Below are positions 51,866 to 61,001 of a DNA stretch of 64,000 nt, piece by piece; the first letter of the stretch is position 1; each line of letters begins with the position of its first letter. Position numbers and translations under genes: made by a program. This DNA comes from an uncultured Dorea sp. (GTDB lineage: Bacteria; Bacillota; Clostridia; Lachnospirales; Lachnospiraceae). Below the pieces are notes generated by a model. That model was not told where the DNA came from. It made no database searches and saw only the letters and a program-made list of their open reading frames with translations. Location: NCBI GenBank assembly GCA_910584615.1, contig CAJUAM010000018.1, positions 1 through 64,000 on the forward strand, in the 5' to 3' direction.

Positions 51866-53677
51866 ATGGGGAAGATTCTGGGAATCGATCTTGGCACCAC
51901 AAACAGTTTGGCGGCAGTGTGGCAGGAGGGGAAAAGCGTACTGATCCCCAATTCTTTTGGAGAATATCTGACTCCGAGTGTGGTAAGCTTTGGGGAAGGA
52001 AGTATGGTATATGTGGGAAAGACAGCAAAGGAGAGGCTGGTCTCACATCCTGATCAGTCTGTTGCTGTCTTTAAGAGATTTATGGGAACAGATAAAAAAT
52101 ACAAGTTAAATGGGAAAAAATACCGTCCGGAGGAGCTTTCGGCGTTTGTGCTCAGAAAGCTAAAGGAGGATGCGCAGCTCTATCTGGGGGAAATGATAGA
52201 AGAAGCTGTTGTCAGTGTGCCGGCGTATTTTAATGATAAGGCAAGAAAGGCAACAAAAAATGCAGGGGAACTTGCAGGATTAAAGGTGGAGCGGATCATC
52301 AATGAGCCTTCGGCAGCAGCATTGGCATGCCGCGGCGGAGAAAGTAAAGAGGATGAGACATTTCTTGTATTTGATTTTGGGGGAGGAACTTTAGACGTAT
52401 CTTTGGTGGATTGTTTTGATAATATAGTAGAAATTATAGCAGTAAGCGGGGATAACCATCTTGGAGGAAGCGATTTTGACGAGGAGATTGCCAGACAATT
52501 CTGCAGGGAACACGGTCTGGAGTTTGACGGGATTTCCTCCCAGAGACGAAGAATCATACTGGAAAGCGCAAACCGTGCTAAATGCGGATTGTCAGAAAAA
52601 AAGGATATTGTCATGAAGGTGACGGACGGGGATTTTAAAGGTCAGATGGATCTTGATAATAAGAAGCTGATTAAAGCTTCTGCATCGCTGTTTCAGAGAA
52701 TTTCTGTTCCGGTGAAAAAAGTGCTGAATGACGGAAAAAAGAATATGCTGGATATCTCTAAGGCAGTACTTGTAGGCGGATCTTGTAAAATGCCGGCGGT
52801 ACAACAGTATCTGCGGCATATGATGGGAGGTTATCACCTGACAGTGATGGATCCGGATTACATGGTAGCCTTGGGCACAGGTATTTACGCGGGCATAAAA
52901 GAGCGCAGGGAAGATATTAAGGATCTGCTTTTGACAGATATCTGCCCTTTTACACTCGGAACAGGAATTTTTAATGAGGGGGATGCGAAACGAACACTTA
53001 TGAGTACCATCATTGAGCGTAACAGTGTTCTTCCATGCAGCCGCAGAGCTCATTTTCAGACAGTGTTTGATTATCAGAAGCATGTGGCGGTTGGAATATA
53101 TCAGGGTGAGGAGTATTATGCAGATAATAATATACACCTCGGGGAAGTTAAGGTAGATGTTTTGCCGGCACTCAAAGGAAAAGAAACGATCACTGTGGAT
53201 TATACTTACGACATTAATGGTATCTTAATTGTAGATGTAGAGGTAGATTCCACAGGAGAAAAGAAAAGGCAGGTTATCACAACCGGAGAAGATAATATCC
53301 CTCCTGAGGAGATGGGCAGGAGGATAGCAGAATTAGAGAAGATGACGTTTCATCCGGCAGATCAGGAAGAAAACCAGATGGTGACTGCGTGGGGGGAACG
53401 TCTTTATGCACAGACGACGGGGGTACTGAGGGATGAGATAGGAAAGAGGCTGGATCATATTCAACATTTGCTGTATGCAGAGCAGAATCCGTATAAGGCG
53501 AAAAAGTGGAAAAGAAAAATGGAAAGTTTTTTTAAGGATGTGGAGAATTATCTGAATGATGTGGGGATAGACTGGGGTCAGGAGGATATTGATTCCTGGT
53601 ATGTGGAAGAAAGTGAAGACAATGAAGAACAGCAGGAGGAAGACTGGTTATGGTACAATGGGCATTTGACACACTAG
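51866..53677 (+). CDS. HscC-like Hsp70 chaperone
   Basis: 603 residues, shorter than DnaK. ATPase-domain motifs are complete: GIDLGTTNSLAAVW (phosphate 1), SVPAYFNDKARKATKNAG, INEPSAAALA (connect), FDFGGGTLDVSL (phosphate 2) and AVLVGGSCKMPAVQQY (adenosine). The substrate domain begins near residue 360 (DICPFTLGTG) and the tail is acidic (ESEDNEEQQEEDW). HscC-type proteins are specialised Hsp70s without their own GrpE or DnaJ in the operon. A J-domain protein overlaps its 3' end by 28 bases, so the two are a coupled chaperone pair. GAGGAGG precedes the ATG. Confidence 0.92.
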   Translation: MGKILGIDLGTTNSLAAVWQEGKSVLIPNSFGEYLTPSVVSFGEGSMVYVGKTAKERLVSHPDQSVAVFKRFMGTDKKYKLNGKKYRPEELSAFVLRKLKEDAQLYLGEMIEEAVVSVPAYFNDKARKATKNAGELAGLKVERIINEPSAAALACRGGESKEDETFLVFDFGGGTLDVSLVDCFDNIVEIIAVSGDNHLGGSDFDEEIARQFCREHGLEFDGISSQRRRIILESANRAKCGLSEKKDIVMKVTDGDFKGQMDLDNKKLIKASASLFQRISVPVKKVLNDGKKNMLDISKAVLVGGSCKMPAVQQYLRHMMGGYHLTVMDPDYMVALGTGIYAGIKERREDIKDLLLTDICPFTLGTGIFNEGDAKRTLMSTIIERNSVLPCSRRAHFQTVFDYQKHVAVGIYQGEEYYADNNIHLGEVKVDVLPALKGKETITVDYTYDINGILIVDVEVDSTGEKKRQVITTGEDNIPPEEMGRRIAELEKMTFHPADQEENQMVTAWGERLYAQTTGVLRDEIGKRLDHIQHLLYAEQNPYKAKKWKRKMESFFKDVENYLNDVGIDWGQEDIDSWYVEESEDNEEQQEEDWLWYNGHLTH

Positions 53678-55608
53678 GGATTGCTGTAACAACGGATAAG
53701 AGATCAATTAAAAAAGCGTATTCGGCGCTTGTAAAGGAACACCACCCAGAGGAGCAGCCGGACGAATGGTCAAAAATCCACGAAGCATACAAGGAAGCCA
53801 TGGAATATGCGGACAATTTTGCAGAGAAGGTATCTCTTGTGGAAAATCAGAACTTGGAAGAGGAGATTTTGTTTGAAGATGATTATAATGAGGTCTTTGA
53901 GGATGTCTATGAGAAATGGGAGGAGGAGAGGTCAGAAAAAGAACTTGCTTTGGCAAGGAGGTTAAAAGAACTTTTTGAAGTTCCGGAAGCTTCGGCGGAG
54001 ATGGAATGGCTGAATTTTTTTGCTGATGAATTTCTTCTGAGTGCTGGAGCAAATGAGCTGTTCATGCTTTTTGAGGCAGTCTGCAGGAATGAGATCCCGG
54101 TTAAAGCTGCAAAACTCATTGCGTCAGTCCTGATAAAACGAAAGGAATTTTATCAGGATTCCATGGAGTTTCAAAAGGCAGCTCTGGCCAATGATATTGT
54201 CAATTGCATCTATGAAAAGCTGCCAAAGGTGGAAGAATCAGTAAGACGAAAGAAAAAAGGGTTTAAAGGTATATTAAAGCAGCTTTTGGCGGGTATGGCA
54301 GCCGGGGTGTTTATCATTGTGGTTTTGGTACTTGTTACAGCGGAGGAAGGGATCCGGCAGGGGAAAATCCGTGAGGAGGCAGTGCGGCAATTGAATAAAA
54401 AGTATGGCAGGGATCTGTATTCTAAGGAAGATATAGAGGTCGAGAGGGATAAGCCTGTCGAAGGCAGGGAGTCATTTTCGTTCTGGAGGGTGACAGAAAA
54501 GGACAGTTATGAGATGATCGCCTATCTGCTGGGAGACGAAGAAAAGGAGGAGGAATTTCTCTGTTTTGATATGCTGCAGACATCAGAGCTCAGGCAGGCA
54601 TTGGAGAAAGAGGTGAATGAAAGGACCGGACGGATGGAAGGCAGGCTTTACTGGGATTCAGAGGGCAGAGGTTCTGGCTGTATAAAAGACGGATATTTTC
54701 ATGAGAAATATGAAGGCAATTTAAGTGAATTTTTAAAGCTTGAAGCGAAAGTGCGAAGAGAGATATCAGGGGAGGATCATGCGGCAGGGGACGCTTTGGC
54801 CGGAGAAAACGGGAATATTGACTATTATGTTCCTGATGAGAAGATATGGACATTAAAACAGCGGATGGAACTTAAAAGAACGGCTGTGGATGATGGATTT
54901 CTGGCGGCGCTGGAACAGTGTGCCGAGGATTATGAAATACAGATCCGGGGAATAGTGCTGCCCGGTCTTTTATTTGAAGAGAAAATGAAACAGGCTGACG
55001 GGAATGAGAGGAGCATAAGTGTTGGATGGGATATACATTCTTTGTCGCTGTATCCTCCGCTGCCGTCATCTATGATGACAGGATGGTATGTATGTATTCC
55101 GAAAAAGGATCAGGAATACGTTAAAATACAGAATGGGATGTACCTGGAAGATCTTATTGAAATGGCAGAGGGTATCTGGGGTTCAAAAATCCGGATACGT
55201 ATACAGGAAGGACAGCCGGAAGGAGAAAATGCTTTGGAAATGTCTGGTGAGACAGATCTGACAGGCTGTATGAAGAAGATAAAGACACCGGATACATCAA
55301 AAATACACAAAAGCGCGGGACAGACGGCAGTAAGTTTTTGTCTGGCAGACGGGTATAAGCTGGAAGAAGACTGCTGTCTTGCGATTGATAAAGAAATATG
55401 TAAAATTCCTGATAAGGGATACCGGGTACAGATTACACAGTACGGCAGTGAGGGAGAAGAGACTACAGAATGTACGCCGGTCTCTTACAGCAGGCTGGGT
55501 ACGGATATCAGATACGGCGATGTACTGGATGGAGAAGACTATCTGTTTGTTGAATATCCCGGGGCTGGGGAAGATGAAAAAGCCGCGGTCCTTACGATTC
55601 TATACTGA
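53650..55608 (+). CDS. Membrane-anchored J-domain protein with HPE motif
   Basis: 652 residues. Residues 1-50 form a J domain (WAFDTLGIAVTTDKRSIKKA, YSALVKEHHPEEQPDEW) in which the canonical HPD is HPE (His32-Pro33-Glu34). A single membrane helix lies at about 213-232 (LAGMAAGVFIIVVLVLV). The remaining 420 residues are predicted outside the membrane on the far side and are not recognised. It overlaps the Hsp70 gene and starts after GCAGGAGGAAG. It likely recruits the HscC-like Hsp70 to the membrane; the long outer domain may sense a cell-envelope state. Confidence 0.8.
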   Translation: MVQWAFDTLGIAVTTDKRSIKKAYSALVKEHHPEEQPDEWSKIHEAYKEAMEYADNFAEKVSLVENQNLEEEILFEDDYNEVFEDVYEKWEEERSEKELALARRLKELFEVPEASAEMEWLNFFADEFLLSAGANELFMLFEAVCRNEIPVKAAKLIASVLIKRKEFYQDSMEFQKAALANDIVNCIYEKLPKVEESVRRKKKGFKGILKQLLAGMAAGVFIIVVLVLVTAEEGIRQGKIREEAVRQLNKKYGRDLYSKEDIEVERDKPVEGRESFSFWRVTEKDSYEMIAYLLGDEEKEEEFLCFDMLQTSELRQALEKEVNERTGRMEGRLYWDSEGRGSGCIKDGYFHEKYEGNLSEFLKLEAKVRREISGEDHAAGDALAGENGNIDYYVPDEKIWTLKQRMELKRTAVDDGFLAALEQCAEDYEIQIRGIVLPGLLFEEKMKQADGNERSISVGWDIHSLSLYPPLPSSMMTGWYVCIPKKDQEYVKIQNGMYLEDLIEMAEGIWGSKIRIRIQEGQPEGENALEMSGETDLTGCMKKIKTPDTSKIHKSAGQTAVSFCLADGYKLEEDCCLAIDKEICKIPDKGYRVQITQYGSEGEETTECTPVSYSRLGTDIRYGDVLDGEDYLFVEYPGAGEDEKAAVLTILY

Positions 55609-55628
55609 TAAATAAAATGTTCTAAAGT

Positions 55629-55671
55629 AAGAAGTTTATTTCCTTATAATGAAATAAACTTCTTTGTTTTT
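55629..55671 (+). terminator. Terminator after the Hsp70-J operon
   Basis: AAGAAGTTTATTTC and GAAATAAACTTCTT are perfectly complementary with an 8-base loop, followed by TGTTTTT. Confidence 0.9.
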
Positions 55672-55717
55672 GCCTCGCACTAATGTATTTTGCTGGGAAA
55701 AATGAGGTGATTTATAG

Positions 55718-55742
55718 AAATTTTTAATAAATGAAAAAATTT
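55718..55742. promoter_or_regulatory. AT-rich inverted repeat, candidate upstream activator site
   Basis: AAATTTTT (55718-55725) and AAAAATTT (55735-55742) lie about 52-76 bp upstream of the sigma-54 promoter, where a bacterial enhancer-binding protein could bind. The very AT-rich context makes chance occurrence possible. Confidence 0.35.
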
Positions 55743-55793
55743 ATGGCATAAAATCAATAAGTAATATATTAAAAGACAGAAAAATCAAAAAGT

Positions 55794-55809
55794 TGGCAGG
55801 AACTTTGCT
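55794..55809 (+). promoter_or_regulatory. Sigma-54 (-24/-12) promoter of the reductase genes
   Basis: TGGCAGGAACTTTGCT matches the consensus TGGCAC-N5-TTGCA at both invariant pairs (GG and GC) with correct spacing. It lies about 90 bases before the first reductase gene. The window also encodes RpoN and a sigma-54 activator next to this operon. Confidence 0.8.
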
Positions 55810-55901
55810 GTATTAATAGAGTAAAGGGATGAGACCTGATAGAAAAGAAATCAGAGCAGTGAGGAGTATGCTGCAAAGAGAATTTAGGAGGTGTGATGGC
55901 T

Positions 55902-57188
55902 ATGAGATTGGAATTGGGAAAGATTTACATCGAAGATGTTCAGTTTGCGGACAAGACATATGTAGAAAACAAAACATTGTATGTATGTAAAGAAGAGATT
56001 GAAAAGCTTGTACTTGAAGACGACAGGCTGGCAGGGGCGAGAGTAGAGCTTGCAAGGCCCGGGGAATCTGTGCGGATCTCTCCGGTTAAGGATGTGATCG
56101 AGCCGAGAGTGAAGGTAGAAGGGAATGGATCTGTTTTCCCGGGAGTGATAGGAAAAGTAGGGCAGGTAGGAGAAGGAAGGACTCACGCACTGGTGGGGGC
56201 TGCAGTTATTACATGTGGTAAGATCGTCGGCTTTCAGGAAGGTGTTATTGATATGTCGGGTCCTACAGCGAAGTATACGCCATTTTCCCGGACGAACAAT
56301 GTGTGTGTGGTGTTCGAGCCGGCAGACGGGATTGAGACCCATGATTATGAAGCGGCAGGCAGGATGGCAGGGCTTAAGACAGCAGTGTATGTTGCAGAGG
56401 CCGCAAGGAATCTTACGCCTGACGAAATCGTAACTTATGAGACAAAGCCTCTCCTTGAACAGATTGCAGAGTATCCTGATCTTCCGAAGATTGGATACGT
56501 ACATATGCTGCAGTCGCAGGGGCTGCTTCATGATACTTATTATTACGGCGTGGATGCGAAGAAATTCATTCCCACCATTATGTATCCGACAGAGATCATG
56601 GACGGTGCTATCGTGAGCGGAAACTGTGTAGCCCCCTGTGATAAGGTGACAACATATCACCATCTGAATAACCCGGTGATCGAGGACTTATATAAACATC
56701 ACGGAAAGGATCTGAACTTTGTAGGAGTGATCCTGACCAATGAAAACGTGTTTCTGGCGGATAAGGAGCGGCATTCTGATATGGTGGCAAAGCTTGCGCG
56801 GTATCTGGGGCTTGACGGGCTTCTCATTACCGAGGAAGGTTACGGCAATCCTGATACGGATCTTATGATGAACTGTAAGAAAGTGACGCAGGCAGGAGTA
56901 AAGGTGGTCATCATTACTGACGAATTTCCGGGGCGCGACGGAAAATCCTACTCTCTCGCAGATGCGGTGCCGGAAGCAGATACGATGGTATCCTGCGGAC
57001 AGGGGAACATCATCATTCACTTCCCGCCTATGGATAAGCTGATCGGAACAATGGATTATGTGGAGAGCCAGATTGGCGGGTATGCAGGGTGCATGAATGA
57101 GGACGGAAGTTTTGACGCAGAGCTTCAGATCATCATTGCGTCAACAATCGCAAACGGCTTTAATAAACTGGCCGCCCGCATGTATTAG
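55902..57188 (+). CDS. Glycine/sarcosine/betaine reductase component B, alpha/beta proprotein (GrdE/G/I type)
   Basis: 428 residues. The protein begins MRLELGKIYIEDVQF as GrdE-type proteins do and contains SGNCVAPCDK, where Asn241-Cys242 is the expected self-cleavage site that makes the two subunits and a pyruvoyl or similar carbonyl group on the beta subunit. That carbonyl binds the amine substrate. With GrdB-type protein it forms component B, which takes the amine to a selenoether on GrdA. ATG at 55896 is an alternative start (AGGAGG 4 bases upstream); 55902 matches the family. Transcribed from the sigma-54 promoter. Substrate (glycine, sarcosine, betaine or another amine) cannot be told. 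Confidence 0.88.
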   Translation: MRLELGKIYIEDVQFADKTYVENKTLYVCKEEIEKLVLEDDRLAGARVELARPGESVRISPVKDVIEPRVKVEGNGSVFPGVIGKVGQVGEGRTHALVGAAVITCGKIVGFQEGVIDMSGPTAKYTPFSRTNNVCVVFEPADGIETHDYEAAGRMAGLKTAVYVAEAARNLTPDEIVTYETKPLLEQIAEYPDLPKIGYVHMLQSQGLLHDTYYYGVDAKKFIPTIMYPTEIMDGAIVSGNCVAPCDKVTTYHHLNNPVIEDLYKHHGKDLNFVGVILTNENVFLADKERHSDMVAKLARYLGLDGLLITEEGYGNPDTDLMMNCKKVTQAGVKVVIITDEFPGRDGKSYSLADAVPEADTMVSCGQGNIIIHFPPMDKLIGTMDYVESQIGGYAGCMNEDGSFDAELQIIIASTIANGFNKLAARMY

Positions 57189-57204
57189 GAAGGGGGAAAT
57201 AAAG

Positions 57205-58512
57205 ATGGCTAAATATAAAATCGTACATTATATCAATAACTTTTTTTCCGGAGCCGGCGGCGAAGAGGCAGCAGGCATGAAGCCCGAGGTGCATGAAGGA
57301 GCAATGGGACCGGGGCTTGCTCTGGGGGAAGCATTCGGAGAAGAATATGAAATCGCGGCAACGGTTGTCTGCGGAGATAATTATTTCGGAGAGAATCTTG
57401 AAGATGCGACGGCAGAGCTGATCGGTATGATCAAGCCTTATGAGCCTGATTTATTTATCGCCGGACCAGCGTTTAACGCGGGACGTTACGGAGTGGCGTG
57501 CGGGACGATCTGCAAGGCGGTGGAAAAGGAACTAAAGATTCCGGTGTTAACCGGCATGTATGAGGAAAATCCGGGCGTTGATATGTTCCGGAAGGATCTG
57601 ATCGTGATCAAGACGAAAAATTCAGCTGCGGGTATGAGAAAGGCTGTCCCCGTATTTAAAAATCTTGGTGAAAAGCTTGTGAAGGGGGAAGAAATCCTGG
57701 GGCCGGATATTGAAGGGTATTTGGAGAGAGGAATCCGTGTGAACTATTTTGCCGAGAAACGCGGTTCCGAGCGTGCCATAGAGCTGCTTGTGAAAAAATG
57801 CAAGGGTGAGGAATGTCCGACAGAATATCCGATGCCCAAATTTGACCGTGTAGAACCTACGGCTCCGGTTACGGATATGGCGCATACAAAGATTGCGGTT
57901 GTTACCTCCGGTGGTATCGTCCCGCAGGGAAATCCGGACCATATCGAATCCTCCAGTGCTACGAAGTACGGCATTTACAGCATTGAAGGTATGGAACGTA
58001 TGGATAAGAAGGATTTTATGACGGTTCACGGCGGCTATGACCGTGCATTTGTTACGGAAGATCCCAATCTTGTTGTTCCGCTTGACGTTCTTCGTGAGAT
58101 GGAAAAAGAGGGAGTGATCGGCGAGCTTGCCAATTACTTTATCACGACAACCGGAACAGGAACTGCTACAGGCAACGCAAAAGCATTTGGAGAGGATTTT
58201 GTAGGAAGATTAAAAGAGGATGGTATCGGTGCTGTTATCCTGACCTCTACATGAGGTACCTGTACACGTTGCGGTGCAACGATGGTAAAAGAGATTGAGC
58301 GTGCGGGGATTCCGGTCGTCCATATCTGTACGGTTGTTCCCATTTCCAAGACGATAGGAGCCAACAGGATCGTACCGGCTATCGGGATTCCCTATCCTCT
58401 TGGTGATCCGACAAAATCAGAAGGGCAGAGCAGAAAAATACGGCGTGAACTGGTAGAGAGAGGGCTTAGGGCACTTGAAACACCAATCAGCGGGCAGACA
58501 GTATTTGAATAA
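57205..58512 (+). CDS. Selenoprotein: glycine/sarcosine/betaine reductase component B, gamma subunit (GrdB/F/H type)
   Basis: 435 residues only if the in-frame UGA at 58252-58254 is read as selenocysteine (Sec350). The frame continues without loss: AVILTST-Sec-GTCTRCGATMVKEIE, then IPVVHICTVVPISKTIGANR and IPYPLGDPTKSEGQ to TAA. The Sec-x2-Cys-x2-Cys context is that of the GrdB active site, which releases the amine and passes the carbon group to GrdA. A SECIS-like hairpin follows directly. GGAAGGGGG precedes the ATG. A standard gene caller would cut it at 349 residues and miss the C-terminus. grdA, grdC and grdD are not in the window. Confidence 0.93.
58255..58285 (+). promoter_or_regulatory. 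Bacterial SECIS-like hairpin after the UGA codon
   Basis: CGTTGC-GGT-GCAACG (58267-58281) is a perfect 6-bp stem with a small G-containing loop, 12 bases after the UGA. This is the distance and form expected for SelB-bound elements in coding sequence. Confidence 0.7.
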
Positions 58513-58558
58513 ATTGTAAGAGTGGACATCACCTGTTTGGAGACTATCAGATGATATA

Positions 58559-59539
58559 TCAGCGGAGGTCATACTCTTTGATCTTATTGAAAATCTGACG
58601 GGAACTGATCTTAAGTTTCCTGGAAGCTTCTGCTACGTTTCCGTCCAGCTGGTTTAAGACCCAGCTTAGATATTCTTTTTCGCTTTTGGTTTTGTATTCT
58701 TTCCATGGGATGACAGAAGAGAATATTTCCTGATTTTTGGGCGCGGCATTTCCGATGTTGTACAGGATCGGGAGAGTTTCTTCAGTTACTGTTCCATTGC
58801 GTGAGAGAATCACCATCCGCTCGATGATGTTCCTTAACTCACGAATGTTGCCTGGATAATTGTATTCAAATAAAAAGTCTTTTACGGCATTGTCTAAAGT
58901 GTGGATGACAATGCCGTTTTCTTTTTGGAGTTTCCTGAAGAAAAAGTCTATAAGTGCGGGCAGATCTTCTCTGCGCTCGCGCAATGCCGGTATTCTTATA
59001 ACAATTGTACTGATGCGGTAGAAAAAATCTTCTCGGAACTCATGGTTTTTGATTTTTAACGGCAGATCCTGATTGGTGGCGCAGATGAGCCGGAAGTCTA
59101 TTTCTCTTGTTGTGTTGCTGCCGATCCGCTCGATCTGTTTTGTCTCCAAAGCGCGTAAAAGCTTGACCTGTGTTGTAAATGACAGGTCGCCGATCTCATC
59201 CAAAAAAAGAGTTCCGTGGTTGGCCAGCTCGAATTTTCCGGTGTGGGTCTTGGAAGCACCGGTAAAGGAACCTTGTTCGTGTCCGAATAACTCGGATTCT
59301 AAAAGGGTCTCTGTAAAAGCGCTGCAGTTGACTGCTACAAAGTTCTGGCTGCTTCTGCGGCCGCAGGCATGGATATAACGGGAAGCGATTTCCTTTCCGC
59401 ATCCTGATTCGCCGGTCAAAAGTACATTGGCGTGGGAGTCTGCCACACGTTCGCAGAAATCAAGAGCCTGCCTGAATACAGGGTTTTTTGTTTCCAGGTG
59501 AAATTGCTTTTTTAAATAGTCTTTTTTTGTATTTCCCAT
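58559..59539 (-). CDS. Sigma-54-dependent activator without sensor domain
   Basis: 326 residues: an AAA+ central domain starts almost at once (Walker A LLTGESGCGKEIA, GSFTGA loop in HEQGSFTGASK, Walker B GTLFLDEIGDL, Arg finger region REDFFYRI) and a C-terminal Fis-type helix-turn-helix (NVAEASRKLKISSRQIFNKI). There is no PAS, GAF or receiver domain, as in PspF. The ATG at 59539 follows AGAGG by 9 bases. It lies convergent to the component B genes and next to rpoN, so it most likely activates the -24/-12 promoter at 55794. How it receives a signal is not visible. Confidence 0.88.
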   Translation of the reverse strand: MGNTKKDYLKKQFHLETKNPVFRQALDFCERVADSHANVLLTGESGCGKEIASRYIHACGRRSSQNFVAVNCSAFTETLLESELFGHEQGSFTGASKTHTGKFELANHGTLFLDEIGDLSFTTQVKLLRALETKQIERIGSNTTREIDFRLICATNQDLPLKIKNHEFREDFFYRISTIVIRIPALRERREDLPALIDFFFRKLQKENGIVIHTLDNAVKDFLFEYNYPGNIRELRNIIERMVILSRNGTVTEETLPILYNIGNAAPKNQEIFSSVIPWKEYKTKSEKEYLSWVLNQLDGNVAEASRKLKISSRQIFNKIKEYDLR

Positions 59540-59664
59540 AAAAATATTCCTCTCTGATACCATTAGTATAACTGAAAAACAACTCTCAAACAAGAAAGTT
59601 TCCTTTATTGCTTGTAGAGATCGGAAAAATTGTATAAAATAAGAAAGTACAAGAGGAGATGAAG

Positions 59665-60999
59665 ATGGAATTAAAGACACAGGTAACGCAGAAAATGACG
59701 CTGTCTGCCAGTATGCAGCAGTGTCTTGAGATACTGGCGATGGATAATGTTGAGCTTGGCGAGTATATTGCGGAGCAGTCTATGGAGAATCCGATCATCG
59801 AACTGTCGGATGACGGAATATGCGCGGATCATTTTCCTGCGGCGATCCACGTAGAGAGGGAACAGCCGGAGGATGAAGAAGATAATGGAGGGGAGATCGC
59901 AGCCTTAGAACGTCCAAACAGCGATCTCTATTTTCAGTTATCTGAGTATCGCCTGCTTCCGGATGAAAGAAGAGCGGCGGAATATATTATTGAGAGTCTT
60001 GACAGGCGGGGATATTTTACAGACGGGATAGAAGAGAGCGCGCGGGTGCTGAAGCTTGGAGTACGCTTAGTGAAAACGGCACTCGAAGTTGTGAAGCAGT
60101 TGGAGCCAAAGGGTATCGGGGCTGCGGATTTAAGAGAATGCCTGCTCATACAGCTTGAGGCAGAGCATCCGCACGAAGAGACAGCCAGAAGGATCCTTTT
60201 AAAATATCTGGATGATTTTTCAAAAGGAAGATATGAGAAGATCGGCAGAGAACTTGGAAAAACGCAGGAAGAGATCTTTGCGGCAGGAGATATCATCCGC
60301 GGACTAAATCCAAAACCTCTTGGCAGCGGAAAGGTGACTGCAAGGACCAGATATCTGACGGCAGATCTTGCGCTTGTAAAATACGGGGATGATTATGACA
60401 TCGTCCTGAACCAGACATATCTGCCGGAGATACGCATAAGCCGTCCCTATGTAGACCTGTTAAAAGGGGATATAGATGAGCGGACAAAAGACTATATACG
60501 TGAGCGGTATGAGAAGGCAAGGTGGTTAAAGAGCTGTATAGAGAAAAGGCAGAGGACATTGCTTAGGATCACCGAGATGATATTTAAAAGGCAGAAAGAA
60601 TTTTTGATCAACGGTCCGTCGGGAGTCAGGCCGCTGACTCTTAAGGAGATTGCAGACGAGCTTACAATGAACAGTTCTACAATCAGCCGTGCGGTTAAGG
60701 GTAAAAATATCCAGACAAGATGGGGGATTTATCCTCTGAGATATTTCTTTGGCGGCGGAATACAGACGGATGAAGGGACAGTGAGTGCCGCGCAGATCCG
60801 TGCTGTGATTGGAAGGATGATCGCGAAGGAAGATAAAGCACATCCTTTCAGTGATAAAAAAATTGAGATGTTGCTGAAGGAAAGAGGCATGTCGGTATCC
60901 CGGAGGACGGTTGCAGCGTATAGGGAACAGATGGATGTTCCTGCTTCTTCGGTTCGTAAGGCAGAGTATTTATATAAAAAGAAGGGAGAAACAAGATAA
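59665..60999 (+). CDS. rpoN: RNA polymerase sigma-54 factor
   Basis: 444 residues. Region I is Gln/Leu-rich (TLSASMQQCLEILAMDNVEL), region III has the core-binding and DNA-binding parts (KEIADELTMNSSTISRAVKG) and the RpoN box near the C-terminus reads SRRTVAAYREQM. It directs RNA polymerase to -24/-12 promoters. ATG at 59665 is 6 bases after AAGAGGAG; the ATG at 59659 touches the ribosome site. It is divergent from the sigma-54 activator, an arrangement that fits a local sigma-54 circuit, although rpoN usually serves the whole genome. Confidence 0.93.
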   Translation: MELKTQVTQKMTLSASMQQCLEILAMDNVELGEYIAEQSMENPIIELSDDGICADHFPAAIHVEREQPEDEEDNGGEIAALERPNSDLYFQLSEYRLLPDERRAAEYIIESLDRRGYFTDGIEESARVLKLGVRLVKTALEVVKQLEPKGIGAADLRECLLIQLEAEHPHEETARRILLKYLDDFSKGRYEKIGRELGKTQEEIFAAGDIIRGLNPKPLGSGKVTARTRYLTADLALVKYGDDYDIVLNQTYLPEIRISRPYVDLLKGDIDERTKDYIRERYEKARWLKSCIEKRQRTLLRITEMIFKRQKEFLINGPSGVRPLTLKEIADELTMNSSTISRAVKGKNIQTRWGIYPLRYFFGGGIQTDEGTVSAAQIRAVIGRMIAKEDKAHPFSDKKIEMLLKERGMSVSRRTVAAYREQMDVPASSVRKAEYLYKKKGETR

Positions 61000-61001
61000 A
61001 G

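Noticed and set aside
55884..56663. Open frame of 259 codons on the minus strand opposite the component B gene
   Set aside because: Cys/His/Arg-rich composition typical of antisense frames; no homology recognised and no start signal.
58252..58254. UGA read as a true stop, leaving a 349-residue protein plus a separate small gene downstream
   Set aside because: The downstream frame has no good start signal, continues the GrdB family pattern directly, and a SECIS-like hairpin follows; recoding is the better reading.
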